From Caulobacter sp. (lineage in GTDB: Bacteria > Pseudomonadota > Alphaproteobacteria > Caulobacterales > Caulobacteraceae): 64,000 bases of DNA. This document shows positions 25,351 through 34,272 of the stretch, piece after piece (within the stretch, counting starts at the first letter, position 1; every line of letters begins with the position of its first letter). The translations under genes were made by a program, and so were the position numbers. The stretch covers positions 157,001-221,000 of the forward strand of contig JAUXMY010000008.1 of assembly GCA_030683005.1 (NCBI GenBank), in the 5' to 3' direction. Under the pieces are notes generated by a model. The model was given only the letters and a program-made list of their open reading frames with translations. It was not told the DNA's origin and searched no databases.

Positions 25351-26210
25351 GCAAGGCGCTGGTGCTGGGCGGCGGCGGTCCGGTGGGGATCGCCTGGGAG
25401 ACCGGGCTGATCGCCGGACTGGCGGAGGCGGGCGTCGCCATCCACCACGCCGACTTCATCCTCGGCACCTCGGCCGGATCGGTGGTCGGCTCGCAGCTGG
25501 CGCTCGGTCGTCAGCCGGACGCCATGCTGCACGCCGAGTTCGCGGCAGCGGCCGCCGCGAAGGAGGCCCAGGCCGCCTCGGGCCGTCCGGTGCCGGACCT
25601 GACGCCGCTGATGGCCATTATGGCCCGCCGCCCGCCCGGCCAGCCGATGCCGGTCGAGCTCATGATCGAGCTCGGGACCTTCGCTCTGGGCGCCCGGACG
25701 GCCAGCGAAGAGGTGTTCATCTCCGGCTTCGGCGCCCTGGCCGAGCTGGAGCATCCCTGGCCGGAGAAGTACGCCTGCACCGCCATCGACGTCGTCACCG
25801 GCGAGTTCCTGCTGTGGAACAAGGACACCGCCGCGCCGCTGCGGCTGGCCGTGCCGTCCTCCTGCTCGGTGCCCGGCATCTTCCCGCCGATCACCATCGA
25901 GGGCCGTCGCTACATGGACGGCGGCATGCGCTCGGGCACCAATGCCGACATGGCGCGGGACCACGAGAAGGTGGTCATCATCGCCGTCGCGCCGCCGATG
26001 ATGCGCCCGCTGATGATGCCGGGGCTGGAGCGCGAGATGGCCGTCATCGCCGACCACGGCGGCGAAGCGCTGCTGCTGGTCCCCGACGACTCCTGCGGCG
26101 CGGCCTTCGGCCTGAACCTGATGGACAGCTCCAACCGCGAGGCCATCGCCCGGGCGGGCTTCGCCCAGGGCCAGGCGGAAGCTGAGCGGATCGGGGCGTT
26201 CTGGGGGTAG
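25347..26210 (+). CDS. Patatin-like phospholipase
   Basis: A 287-residue serine acyl hydrolase. The oxyanion loop LGGGGPVGIAWE, the nucleophile elbow GTSAGS with Ser42, and DGGMRSG with Asp191 give the patatin Ser-Asp dyad. No signal peptide is seen, so it is probably cytoplasmic or peripheral on the membrane. It is translationally coupled to the SDR gene upstream. It likely hydrolyses phospholipid or another lipid ester. Confidence 0.88.
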   Translation: MSKALVLGGGGPVGIAWETGLIAGLAEAGVAIHHADFILGTSAGSVVGSQLALGRQPDAMLHAEFAAAAAAKEAQAASGRPVPDLTPLMAIMARRPPGQPMPVELMIELGTFALGARTASEEVFISGFGALAELEHPWPEKYACTAIDVVTGEFLLWNKDTAAPLRLAVPSSCSVPGIFPPITIEGRRYMDGGMRSGTNADMARDHEKVVIIAVAPPMMRPLMMPGLEREMAVIADHGGEALLLVPDDSCGAAFGLNLMDSSNREAIARAGFAQGQAEAERIGAFWG

Positions 26211-26215
26211 AGTCC

Positions 26216-26242
26216 GGGACAGACACCGAAGGTGTCTGTCCC
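26216..26242. repeat. GGGACAGACACC palindrome after the patatin gene (family R1)
   Basis: 12-bp perfect arms and a GAA loop, 5 nt after the patatin stop. Same arm sequence as at 23241. Could serve as a terminator although no strong T run follows. Confidence 0.7.
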
Positions 26243-26281
26243 TAAGGGGCGGTTCTGCGCCTGCCCAGGAGGGGCCCTTCA

Positions 26282-26308
26282 GGGACAGACACCTGCGGTG
26301 TCAGTCCC
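26282..26308. repeat. GGGACAGACACC palindrome at the end of the alpha/beta hydrolase gene (family R1)
   Basis: Arms GGGACAGACACC and GGTGTCAGTCCC, with one mismatch, loop TGC. The mismatched base forms part of the TGA stop of the minus-strand gene ending at 26301. It is 39 nt from the copy at 26216, so two copies face each other between convergent genes. Confidence 0.7.
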
Positions 26309-27053
26309 CGACCACCTCCTCCACCGCCGCCAGCAGCCGCGCGATATCCTGCGGCCGGCTCAGCCGGTGGTCGCCGTCCTTGATCAGGGTGAAGACCACG
26401 TCCTGGCCCTTGATCGCGTTGGCCAGTTCCAGCGCGTGAAGCCAGGGCACGTCGGGGTCCTCTCGGCCCTGCAGCACCCGCACGGGGACCTCGATCGGCA
26501 CGGGCCCGGGCAGGATTGACCAGCGGGCGCCGTCCTCCAGAAGGGCGCGGGTGATCGGATAGCCGCCGTCGTCGTAGAGCGAGGGCCGGATCCACTCGCC
26601 GTCGCGGTCCAGCGCCACGAAGGCCTCGGGCGGGAAGCCGGGCTTCATCAGCGCCTCGGTGAAATCCGCCGCCGGCGCGATCAGCACCAGGGCGTGCAGC
26701 CGCTCGGGAATCACGGCGGCGACCAGGCAGCTGATCCAGCCGCCCATCGACGAGCCGACCAGCACCAACGGCCCGTCGGTCAGCGCCTCGATCGCGGCCA
26801 GCGCATCCTCGCGCCAGCGGCTGATCGTGCCGTCCCTGAACGCCCCGCTCGATTCGCCGTGGCCCAGGTAGTCGAAGCGCAGGAAGGCCCGGCCGCCGGC
26901 CAGCGCCCAGTCGGCCAGGGCCTGGGCCTTGGTCCCGGCCATGTCGGACATGAAGCCGCCCAGCCAGACCACCGTCGGCCCGACCCCGTCGACCCTGCGC
27001 CAGGCGACGCGTTCGCCGTCGCCGCGATCCAGAAAGCCCGCTTCTTCCCGCAT
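26301..27053 (-). CDS. Alpha/beta hydrolase
   Basis: A 250-residue serine hydrolase. VVWLGGFMSDMAGTKA is the oxyanion region, LVGSSMGGWIS the nucleophile elbow, QGREDPDVPW the acid, and KDGDHRLSRP the catalytic His. The layout resembles ABHD10/mycophenolic-acid-glucuronide-esterase-like proteins. The start is uncertain: ATG 27053 is chosen, but an in-frame TTG lies at 27059. Its upstream region is the inverted-repeat element at 27065, and its 3' end lies in an R1 palindrome. Confidence 0.87.
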   Translation of the reverse strand: MREEAGFLDRGDGERVAWRRVDGVGPTVVWLGGFMSDMAGTKAQALADWALAGGRAFLRFDYLGHGESSGAFRDGTISRWREDALAAIEALTDGPLVLVGSSMGGWISCLVAAVIPERLHALVLIAPAADFTEALMKPGFPPEAFVALDRDGEWIRPSLYDDGGYPITRALLEDGARWSILPGPVPIEVPVRVLQGREDPDVPWLHALELANAIKGQDVVFTLIKDGDHRLSRPQDIARLLAAVEEVVGD

Positions 27054-27064
27054 TTCCAATCACC

Positions 27065-27156
27065 GTCATGGCCCGACTTGTTCGGGCCACCCAAGAACAG
27101 CGCGCTATCCGACGGATTCACCACGCATGGCTGGCCCGAACAAGTCGGGCCATGAC
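27065..27156. repeat. Inverted-repeat element with 25-nt perfect arms (family R3)
   Basis: The arm begins GTCATGGCCCGACTTGTTCG (27065-27089) and its exact complement lies at 27132-27156. The 42-nt middle has no recognised content. A diverged copy occurs at 57479-57686, where another repeat sits inside. Read-through translation of this element artificially lengthens the following glycosyltransferase frame. Confidence 0.8.
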
Positions 27157-27169
27157 GGCGGCGGAGGTG

Positions 27170-28348
27170 ATGGGGTATGCAGGGACCGTGACCACACTCC
27201 CCGAAAACTTCACACTGCTGCAGGTGACCCCCGAACTCGAAACGGGCGGGGCCGAGCAGACGACCATCGACGTCGCCCACGCGGTCATCCAGGCCGGAGG
27301 CCGGGCGCTGGTCGCCGCGCGCGGCGGCCGGATGGTCGCGCGGCTGGAGGAAGACGGCGGCCGTCTGGCCCGGATGCCGGTGCAGTCGAAGAACCCGCTG
27401 GTCATGCTGGGCAACGCCGCCCGGCTGATCGACCTGATCCGCAAGGAAAACGTCAGCCTGGTCCACGCCCGCAGCCGGGCCCCGGCCCACAGCGCCCTGT
27501 GGGCGGCCCACACCACCGGCGTGCCGTTCATCGCCACCTATCACGGCGTCTATCACGCCAGGAACAGCCTCAAGCGCTGGTACAACGCGGTCATGACCCG
27601 CGGCGACCTGGTCATCGCCAATTCCGACTACACCCGCGACCACATCCTGGCCGAGCACGACCTCGACCCGGCCCGGGTGGTGACCATTCCGCGCGGCGTG
27701 GACCTGAGCCGGTTCGACCCGCGCAAGGTCGCGCCCGCCCGCGTCGACGCCCTGCGCGCCGCCTGGGGCCTGCCCGCCGACAAGCTGGTCTTCCTGCTGG
27801 CCGGGCGGCTGACCCGGATCAAGGGACAACTGTCGATCATCGAGGCCGCCGCCCGCATGAAGGCCGCCGGGCGCGACGACTTCATCGTGGTCTTCGCCGG
27901 CGACGACCAGGGCCGCACCGGCTACCGGCAGGAAATCCTGACCGCCATCGCCGGGGCCGGCCTGACCGGCATCGTCAAGGTTGTCGGCCATTGTGATGAC
28001 ATGCCGGCCGCCTACATGGCCTGTGATGTCGCCGTGCTGCCCACCCTCAAGCCCGAGTCCTTCGGCCGCGCCGCCGTCGAGCCTCAGGTCATGGAGCGGC
28101 CGGTGATCGTCTCCGACCACGGCGCGGCGCGCGAGACCCTGATCGAGGGCGAAACCGGCTGGCGTGCGGCCGTCGGCGACGCGGAAGCCTGGGCGACGGC
28201 GATGACCCATGCCCTTGACGCCGGCGGCGCCCGCCGACGCGCCATGGGCCAGCAGGCCGCCTCCCGCGCGAGGCGGCTTTATTCCGTCGACGCCATGTGC
28301 GAGGCGACGTTGCAGGTCTATGCTCGCGTCCTGGAGGCGCGTCGTTGA
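27170..28348 (+). CDS. Glycosyltransferase family 4
   Basis: A GT-B fold enzyme of about 392 residues, probably adding a sugar to LPS core or an exopolysaccharide on the cytoplasmic membrane face. LLQVTPELETGGAEQTTIDV is the acceptor-domain glycine-rich loop, FLLAGRLTRIKGQ the start of the donor domain, and PTLKPESFGRAAVEPQVMER the nucleotide-sugar E-x7-E motif. The start is unsure: ATG 27170 sits 2 nt from GGAGG, and GTG 27188 is closer to typical N-termini. Residues upstream would come from repeat R3. It overlaps the heptosyltransferase-like gene downstream. Confidence 0.9.
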   Translation: MGYAGTVTTLPENFTLLQVTPELETGGAEQTTIDVAHAVIQAGGRALVAARGGRMVARLEEDGGRLARMPVQSKNPLVMLGNAARLIDLIRKENVSLVHARSRAPAHSALWAAHTTGVPFIATYHGVYHARNSLKRWYNAVMTRGDLVIANSDYTRDHILAEHDLDPARVVTIPRGVDLSRFDPRKVAPARVDALRAAWGLPADKLVFLLAGRLTRIKGQLSIIEAAARMKAAGRDDFIVVFAGDDQGRTGYRQEILTAIAGAGLTGIVKVVGHCDDMPAAYMACDVAVLPTLKPESFGRAAVEPQVMERPVIVSDHGAARETLIEGETGWRAAVGDAEAWATAMTHALDAGGARRRAMGQQAASRARRLYSVDAMCEATLQVYARVLEARR

Positions 28349-29316
28349 GCAAGGAATTGAAGAAGATCCTCGTCATCCAGGCGGGGTCGATCGGACAGTT
28401 CGTCCTGTCGCTGGCGGCGATGAAGCGCATCCGTCAGGCGCACCCTCGCGCGCGCATCACCCTGTTCACCCGCCCGCAGTTCGAGGGCCTGGCCAAGACC
28501 AGCCCTTATTTCAACGAGGTCGAGTCCGAGGAGCGTCCGATCGGTCCCGGCGACTGGCTGCGCGTGCGCGCCTGGATCAAGCGCGAGAAGTTCGAGCGGG
28601 TCTACGACCTCGAATGCTCGCGCTGGACCAACGCCCTGTTCGCCATGCTGCGCCCCTTCCCGCCGGTCTGGTCGGGCACGGCGTTCGGCGCGCGTCTGCG
28701 GCACCGCAATCCCCGCCGTGACGAGATGCACACCCTGGAGCGCCAGGCCGAGCAGCTGCAGGTCGCCGGCATCTGGCCGGACGCCCCGGTCACGCCGGGC
28801 GACGCCCCCGCACCCGATCTCAGCTGGATTCTGCGCCGCGCCCAGGAGCCGCGCCCGGTCGCCGGCGCCCAGGCGCCCAGGCCCTTCGTGCTGATGGTGC
28901 CGGGCGGCGTCGAGAACCGGCCCGAGAAGCGCTGGCCCGTCGAGCGTTACGCCCAGCTGGCCCGTCTGCTGCGCGAGCGCGGCTATGACATCGTCATCAT
29001 CGGCGGCCCGCAGGAGAGCGCGCTGGCCCGACACATCCAGAAGGTCGCCGGCAACGCCCGCGATCTCACCGGCCGCACCGACTTCGCCCAGATCGCCGTA
29101 CTCGGCGCCCGCTGCGTGCTGGCGGTCGGCAACAACACCGGTCCGATGCACCTGATCGCCGCCGCCGGCGCCCCGACCATCGCCGTGGTCGAGGACGAGC
29201 CAGACGCCCTGTTGACCGCTCCGCGCGGCCACGTGGCCGTGCTGCAGGCCCGGAGCCTCGACCAGCTGACCGTTGAAACGGTGGCCACGGCGGCCAATTC
29301 GCTGCTGCCCAGGTAG
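28345..29316 (+). CDS. Glycosyltransferase family 9 (heptosyltransferase-like)
   Basis: A 323-residue protein of the WaaC/WaaF/WaaQ type. KKILVIQAGSIGQFVLSLAA is the N-terminal motif, MVPGGVENRPEKRWPVERYA the central one, and AVGNNTGPMHLIAAAGAPTI the C-terminal donor-binding motif. Family members add ADP-heptose to LPS core, but the exact sugar cannot be read from sequence. It starts at TTG 28345, overlapping the TGA of the GT4 gene, with GGAGG 7 nt upstream. Together they form a two-gene glycosylation operon. Confidence 0.9.
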   Translation: MSKELKKILVIQAGSIGQFVLSLAAMKRIRQAHPRARITLFTRPQFEGLAKTSPYFNEVESEERPIGPGDWLRVRAWIKREKFERVYDLECSRWTNALFAMLRPFPPVWSGTAFGARLRHRNPRRDEMHTLERQAEQLQVAGIWPDAPVTPGDAPAPDLSWILRRAQEPRPVAGAQAPRPFVLMVPGGVENRPEKRWPVERYAQLARLLRERGYDIVIIGGPQESALARHIQKVAGNARDLTGRTDFAQIAVLGARCVLAVGNNTGPMHLIAAAGAPTIAVVEDEPDALLTAPRGHVAVLQARSLDQLTVETVATAANSLLPR

Positions 29317-29375
29317 AAAGCCCGGCCGACGGGTCGCCCTCCGCATGAGAGCGACCCTGATCTTCAAAGCCGCGA

Positions 29376-30128
29376 TCAGATCGTCGGACCGGCGATCGTC
29401 GAGGCCGCCGTCTGGTCATTGACCTCCGACTGACGGTTCACCCTGATGGTGTTCTGGACGTCCTCAACGCCCGAAACCCGTTCGGCGATGTCCTCGGCGC
29501 GCCGCTTGGCCTGACGGCTCGAGACCGTGCCGGTGAGCGTGACCTCGCCCCCCTCAACGGCCACCTCGATATGGGTGGCGTCCAGCCAGGAATCGTCGGT
29601 CAGGCGGTCATTGATGTCCTCGCGGATGCGATCATCCGAGCGGCGATAGCCCTTGGGGCCGCGCCCGCGATGTTCGCCCGGCGTGTCGGCGCCGTCGGTG
29701 ACTGCCTCGAGGTACTCATTGTGCCCCCCGAAGCTGCGCCCCTCGCCCGGCCGTCGGCCATGGTCACGGTCGTGGCCGCGGCCGGTTCTCGCCAGATCGC
29801 CGCCGTCGCCCCGGCCATAGGGCGCGTAGGGTCCGTAGTCATAGGCCTGATCGCCATGGCTCTCACCGGATCGATGGCGTCGCCCGGCCTTTTCGTAGCC
29901 GGGTTCTCCCGACCATTCGACGCCGTAGCCGCGCCCGTGGCCGCCGGGACCGCCCCGGCCGCGGCCGCCCCGGATCGATCCGTCCTCGCCATACCCTCCC
30001 TGGAGCACGGCGTCATTCTCGGCCCCCCGGCCGCCGTTCCACGCTTCGGGGGCGTACATGCCGCGAGCGCCCGTGGATTCGCCCCAACCGTAGCGGCCAC
30101 GCCAGCCCTCGTTGCGATTGTCAGCCAT
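29376..30128 (-). CDS. BON-domain protein with Gly/Arg-rich N-terminus
   Basis: A 250-residue protein. The first about 165 residues are low complexity, rich in Gly, Arg, Asp and Tyr (GRGRGGPGGHGRGYG), and probably disordered. The C-terminal part is one BON domain: DDRIREDINDRLTDDSWLDA, IEVAVEGGEVTLTGTV, and VSGVEDVQNTIRVN. BON domains bind phospholipid or act in envelope stress. No signal peptide is seen. GGGAGAG precedes ATG 30128. It is convergent with the GT9 gene; a GGGTCGC/GCGACCC hairpin (29331-29357) lies between them. Confidence 0.85.
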   Translation of the reverse strand: MADNRNEGWRGRYGWGESTGARGMYAPEAWNGGRGAENDAVLQGGYGEDGSIRGGRGRGGPGGHGRGYGVEWSGEPGYEKAGRRHRSGESHGDQAYDYGPYAPYGRGDGGDLARTGRGHDRDHGRRPGEGRSFGGHNEYLEAVTDGADTPGEHRGRGPKGYRRSDDRIREDINDRLTDDSWLDATHIEVAVEGGEVTLTGTVSSRQAKRRAEDIAERVSGVEDVQNTIRVNRQSEVNDQTAASTIAGPTI

Positions 30129-30375
30129 GATGTCTCTCCCTGTGTGCTGATCGACCCTCCCGGCGGGCGGGTCTCGCCCGGAAAACAGGTCGGCGGACCT
30201 GAGGTTCCCGGGGAAGACGGCGCACGGAGGCGATGTCGCGGGCTTGTGATCTTTCGGCCCTGTGGCCGCACGGCGCTTGATCGCGGCGGGGGTCGCGGTC
30301 ATATATCGCTGCATCGACGTGGAACGCTTCGGCGGGCCGCGTCCTTTCGTGCAAACAGCTGTCGGAGCTCCGCCT

Positions 30376-30909
30376 ATTCGCCGTCCCAACAATACGCCGC
30401 CCGTGAAAGACGGGCCGCGCATGAACGAAGACATTCGCGTCCCCCGCGTTCTTCTGATCGATCAGAACGGCGAGAAGCAGGGCGAGATGCCCATCAGTGC
30501 GGCCCTCGAGGCGGCTGAAGAGGTCGGACTCGACCTCGTCGAGATTGTCCCCAACGCCAACCCGCCCGTCTGCAAGATTCTGGACTACGGCAAGTTCAAG
30601 TTCCAGGAGCAGAAGAAGAAGAACGAGGCGCGCAAGCGGCAAAAGGTCGTCGAGCTCAAGGAAATCAAGCTCCGGCCCAACATTGACGTCCACGACTACG
30701 ATGTGAAGGCCAAGGCCATGCATCGCTTCTTCGAGGAAGGCGACAAGGTGAAGGTCACCTTGCGCTTCCGCGGTCGCGAAATGGCCCACCCCGAGCTCGG
30801 TATGAAGCTGCTGCTCAAGGTCAAGGCGGACTTCGACGAGATCGCCAAGGTCGAGTACGAGCCCCGTATGGAAGGCCGCCAGATGATCATGATCCTGGCC
30901 CCGCGCTAG
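30376..30909 (+). CDS. infC: Translation initiation factor IF-3, ATT start
   Basis: A 177-residue IF-3 that binds the 30S subunit, checks start-codon pairing and blocks premature subunit joining. The linker and C-domain signatures are intact: [37 protein letters not shown] and [17 protein letters not shown]. The start is called at ATT 30376: the frame there reads (M)[14 protein letters not shown], matching the MRRP...PVKDGPR start of alphaproteobacterial IF-3, and GGAG lies 8 nt upstream. The first in-frame ATG (30421) would remove this conserved N-terminus. Rare AUU-type starts permit IF-3 to repress its own synthesis. Confidence 0.93.
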   Translation: MRRPNNTPPVKDGPRMNEDIRVPRVLLIDQNGEKQGEMPISAALEAAEEVGLDLVEIVPNANPPVCKILDYGKFKFQEQKKKNEARKRQKVVELKEIKLRPNIDVHDYDVKAKAMHRFFEEGDKVKVTLRFRGREMAHPELGMKLLLKVKADFDEIAKVEYEPRMEGRQMIMILAPR

Positions 30910-30931
30910 GCCCGGTCATCCGCAAAGACGA

Positions 30932-30963
30932 AACGCCCCGGCCCCCAAGTCCGGGGCGTTTTG
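30932..30963 (+). terminator. Rho-independent terminator of infC
   Basis: Perfect 10-bp stem AACGCCCCGG (30932-30941) / CCGGGGCGTT (30951-30960), 9-nt loop, ending in a T run. It lies 22 nt after the infC stop, so infC is not co-transcribed with rpmI-rplT far downstream. Confidence 0.9.
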
Positions 30964-31070
30964 CTGTGGGGTCATCGCTGAAAGACGCCCGGCATGTGAC
31001 CCACCTGTTCGGGGGGCGAAGGCGCTGGCCCGCTCGCCTAGCCTCCTCGGTTCGGAAGCAGGAGGATGCC

Positions 31071-31517
31071 ATGCGGTTCTCAACCCTCACCCGTCGCCCC
31101 GGAACGTCATTGGCCGCCGCCGTTATGGCCATGGCGCTGTTCGCGGTAACGCCGGCATCGGCGCAGACGTTGGTTCAGGGCTATGCGGCCTATGGCAAGG
31201 GTGACTATGCGACCGCCCTGGCCAACCTGCAGCCTCTGGCGAAAAAGGGAGCCAAGGCCGCCCAGTACTATCTCGGACTTATGTACGAGAAGGGCCGGGG
31301 CGTCACACGCGACGACGCCGAGGCGGCGCAGTGGTTCCGCCGCGCGGCCGACCAGGGCCATGCCGACGCGCAGTACAGCCTGGCGCTCATGTACATTGAG
31401 GGCAGAGGCGTCGCCCATGATGAGTACGAGGCGCTCGACTGGCTCACCCTGGCCGCGCAGCAAGGGCACAAGCCCGCCCAGGACATCATGAAGTCGAACG
31501 GGTATCCTTGGGAGTAG
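31071..31517 (+). CDS. Secreted Sel1-repeat protein
   Basis: A 148-residue protein with a signal peptide cleaved after PASA-Q near residue 31. It has Sel1-like (TPR-type) repeats: AAQYYLGLMYEKGRGVTRDD-type followed by AQYSLALMYIEGRGVAHDE-type. Such repeats form alpha-solenoids for protein binding in the periplasm. AGGAGG sits 5 nt before ATG 31071. It precedes the first S9 peptidase by 137 nt. Confidence 0.88.
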   Translation: MRFSTLTRRPGTSLAAAVMAMALFAVTPASAQTLVQGYAAYGKGDYATALANLQPLAKKGAKAAQYYLGLMYEKGRGVTRDDAEAAQWFRRAADQGHADAQYSLALMYIEGRGVAHDEYEALDWLTLAAQQGHKPAQDIMKSNGYPWE

Positions 31518-31654
31518 CGGCGACCCGCCTGCGCTCGCCTCGGTTCGCCCGAGCGGCCAGCCAGCCCCCGCCCGCATCGGTTGACAGCGCGGCGCTTGAC
31601 GACCTGCGCGATAACTCTCCATCCTGCGCAAAACAGGGAGACGGCGGGGTGGGG

Positions 31655-33619
31655 ATGTTCAGGATCGTGGCGCTTTGCGCGCTGGTCGCCGGATTGGCGC
31701 CCGGCTGGATGTCACCGGCCCTCGCCGCCCCGCCGGAACCGCCGCCGGTCGAGGCCTACGGCCGGCTGCCGGCCATGGACCTGGTCGACATCTCCCCGTC
31801 GGGCGAGCGTCTCGCCTTCGTGGCCAGCGACGGCGAAGGGCGAAAGCTGTTCGTGCGCACCGTGGCCGGCCAGCCGCTGGCGGTGGTGCCGCTGGCCGAG
31901 AAGCGTTTGCGCGGCGTCTACTGGGGCGGCGAGCGGTTCGTCATCTTCCTGATCAGCGAGCAGCGGCGGCTTGCGGTGGACGTCCCGGCGTCGGACTACA
32001 CGGCCGGCTTCGTGCTGGACGTCGAGACCCGCAAGACCACGCCTATCTTCGGCCGGGCCACCAAGAGCTGGGACGTGATCATGGGCCGGTTCGGGACCGC
32101 CCGCATAGACGGTCGCGACTACGGCTATTTCTCGACCCTGGAGCAGACCCGCCGGATGGTCGCGGGCGACGTCGAATTCGCTGACTATTTTCCGGACCTG
32201 TTCCGGATCGACCTGGAGACCGGCGAGGTCATGCTGATCGACAAGGGGCGGCCCGACACCTTCAGCTGGGTGGTCGACGGCGGGACGGTGGCGGCGCGGG
32301 CGTCCTACTCGGCCAGGACGGGCGCCTGGTCGGTGACGCGTGGCGAGTCGGCCGCTGTGCTGGCCAGCGGTGTAGAACCGTTCGGCGAGGTGGCGGTCTA
32401 TGGCCTCGGCCGGACTCGCGACACCATCCTGCTGGGCGTTTGGGGAGAGGACGGTTCCCCCAACGCCCGCGAACTGTCGCTGACGGACGGAACGCTGGGC
32501 CCGCCGCTGGTGGGAGCCGGCGATGTCTTCCACGCCCCGCTCTACCAGCACGACAGCAACCTCCTCGTCGGCTACGCGGTCGCCGGCGCCAACCGGCGCA
32601 CGGTCTACTTCGATCCGGCGCGACAGGCGCAGATGGACAAGATCGCCCGCGCCTTCAGCGGCAAGCGGCCGTGGGTGATGTCGGCCTCCGCCTCGCAGGA
32701 CCGGGTGGTGGTCTACACCGACGGCGCCGATGACTCCGGCAGCTACTGGCTGGTCGACCTGAAGGCGCTGAAGGCCGATCCGCTGGGCGAGGCCTATCCC
32801 CGGGTGACGCCCTCGAAGGTCGGCAAGACCCGCCGCTTCACCTGGGCCGCCTCTGACGGTCTGGCCATGGAGGGCATTCTGACCCTGCCGCCCGGGCGCG
32901 AGGCCAGAAGCCTGCCCGTCGTGGTCCTGCCGCATGGCGGACCGGAAGGGTTTGACGACCTGGGCTTCAACTGGTGGGCCCAGGCCTATGCCGCCCGCGG
33001 CTATGCGGTGCTCCAGCCCAACTTCCGCGGCTCCAGCGGCTACGGCAAGGCCTTCCGCGACGCCGGCCTGGGAGAATGGGGCCGCAAGATGCAGACCGAC
33101 ATCAGCGACGGCCTCGCCGCCCTGGCCCGGGAGGGAATCGTCGACGCCCGACGCGCCTGCATCGTCGGGGCCAGCTACGGCGGCTACGCAGCGCTGGCCG
33201 GGGTGACGGTGCAGAACGGCCTCTACCGTTGCGCGGTCTCGGTCGCCGGCGTCGCCGACCCGGTCTACATGCTGGAGAGCGAGATCGCCGACACCGGCGG
33301 CCGCAACGCCGGCGTCCGCTACTGGCGCGCCTTCCTCGGCGCCGACCGCCCGGGCTGGGTCGGCGAGCTGAACGCCGTCTCGCCCGCCAGGCTCGCCGCC
33401 CAGGCCGACGCCCCGGTGCTGCTGATCCACGGCAAGGACGACACGGTGGTGAAGATCGAGCAGAGCCGCCGGATGGAACGGGCCCTGAAGGCGGCGGGCA
33501 AGCCGGTCGAGTTCATCGCCCTGGAAGGCGAGGACCACGGGCTGTCAGGCGAGGCGACGCGCACGGCGATGCTCCAGGCCTCTGTGGCCTTCGTACTGAA
33601 GCACAATCCGCCGGATTGA
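31655..33619 (+). CDS. Secreted S9 prolyl oligopeptidase-family peptidase, copy 1
   Basis: A 654-residue exported serine peptidase. The signal peptide (MFRIVALCALVAGLAPGWMS) ends near residue 24. A beta-propeller N-terminal region is followed by the catalytic domain: PHGGPEGFDDLGFNWWAQ, GASYGGYAALAG with Ser507, GKDDTVV with Asp595 and EGEDHGLSG with His628. It likely clips short peptides in the periplasm. ATG 31655 is chosen; GTG 31649, with GGGAG 8 nt upstream, is possible. It is a paralog of the gene at 35559; both end in KHNPPD. Confidence 0.92.
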   Translation: MFRIVALCALVAGLAPGWMSPALAAPPEPPPVEAYGRLPAMDLVDISPSGERLAFVASDGEGRKLFVRTVAGQPLAVVPLAEKRLRGVYWGGERFVIFLISEQRRLAVDVPASDYTAGFVLDVETRKTTPIFGRATKSWDVIMGRFGTARIDGRDYGYFSTLEQTRRMVAGDVEFADYFPDLFRIDLETGEVMLIDKGRPDTFSWVVDGGTVAARASYSARTGAWSVTRGESAAVLASGVEPFGEVAVYGLGRTRDTILLGVWGEDGSPNARELSLTDGTLGPPLVGAGDVFHAPLYQHDSNLLVGYAVAGANRRTVYFDPARQAQMDKIARAFSGKRPWVMSASASQDRVVVYTDGADDSGSYWLVDLKALKADPLGEAYPRVTPSKVGKTRRFTWAASDGLAMEGILTLPPGREARSLPVVVLPHGGPEGFDDLGFNWWAQAYAARGYAVLQPNFRGSSGYGKAFRDAGLGEWGRKMQTDISDGLAALAREGIVDARRACIVGASYGGYAALAGVTVQNGLYRCAVSVAGVADPVYMLESEIADTGGRNAGVRYWRAFLGADRPGWVGELNAVSPARLAAQADAPVLLIHGKDDTVVKIEQSRRMERALKAAGKPVEFIALEGEDHGLSGEATRTAMLQASVAFVLKHNPPD

Positions 33620-33710
33620 GGGCGGGTGAGGACCCGCCGGTCCTGCGTGTTCCGAGACGCGCGAGCGGGGCCGATGCCAACGGCGCGAGGATGGTGTAGG
33701 TCAAGCCGCC

Positions 33711-34187
33711 ATGTCCCCGGAACTCGCCCAGCTGATCACGAACCTCGCTCTGGCGACCGGTATGGTCGCCGGCACCGTACTCGTCCATTTCTGGGGCCTG
33801 ATCTTTCTGTCCTACGTCATGCGAAGTGGCGGAACGCGATTGCGGCCGCATGCGAGTCACATGCGACAGGCCGCCCTGATCCTGATCGTCGTGTTCGGAA
33901 TTTTCGGCCTGCATACGATCGAGATCTGGCTTTACGCGACCCTCTATCTGTTGCTGGGCGAGATGCGGACCCTCGAAGAAGCCCTGTACTTCTCGACCGT
34001 CACCTTCGCCGCGTTGGGCTTTGGAGACATCGTCCTGTCGCCGCGCTGGCGATTGTTGAGCGCGATCGAGGCCGCCAACGGCGTCATGCTGTTCGCCTGG
34101 TCGACCACCTTCCTCCTTGGGGTCAACACCCGGCTGCGCCTGCTGGAGCATGGCTGGCTGGAGCCGAAAGACAAGGATCCGACCTGA
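33711..34187 (+). CDS. Small two-pore-helix ion channel protein
   Basis: A 158-residue membrane protein with four hydrophobic segments: residues 10-35, 52-70, 71-83 and 115-140. The segment STVTFAALGFGDIVLSPRWR looks like a K+-channel pore helix and filter (ALGFGD in place of T-x-GYGD), followed by an M2-like helix. It fits the Ion_trans_2 family; ion selectivity is not certain because of the non-standard filter. It lies between the first S9 peptidase and the MFS pump. No clear ribosome site is seen. Confidence 0.78.
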   Translation: MSPELAQLITNLALATGMVAGTVLVHFWGLIFLSYVMRSGGTRLRPHASHMRQAALILIVVFGIFGLHTIEIWLYATLYLLLGEMRTLEEALYFSTVTFAALGFGDIVLSPRWRLLSAIEAANGVMLFAWSTTFLLGVNTRLRLLEHGWLEPKDKDPT

Positions 34188-34272
34188 CCCCGGCGATTGC
34201 ACGCCCGCGGCGCGGACTATGCCCCGCCCCGATTTGCCACCGCGCCGGGACGGGCGTAGAGCCCCTTGCCTC

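Noticed and set aside
27068..27169. N-terminal extension of the glycosyltransferase
   Set aside because: The extra residues are translated from the inverted-repeat element at 27065-27156, not conserved protein.
30262..30375. N-terminal extension of IF-3 to an upstream ATG
   Set aside because: Upstream residues do not match IF-3, whereas ATT 30376 has both conservation and a ribosome site.
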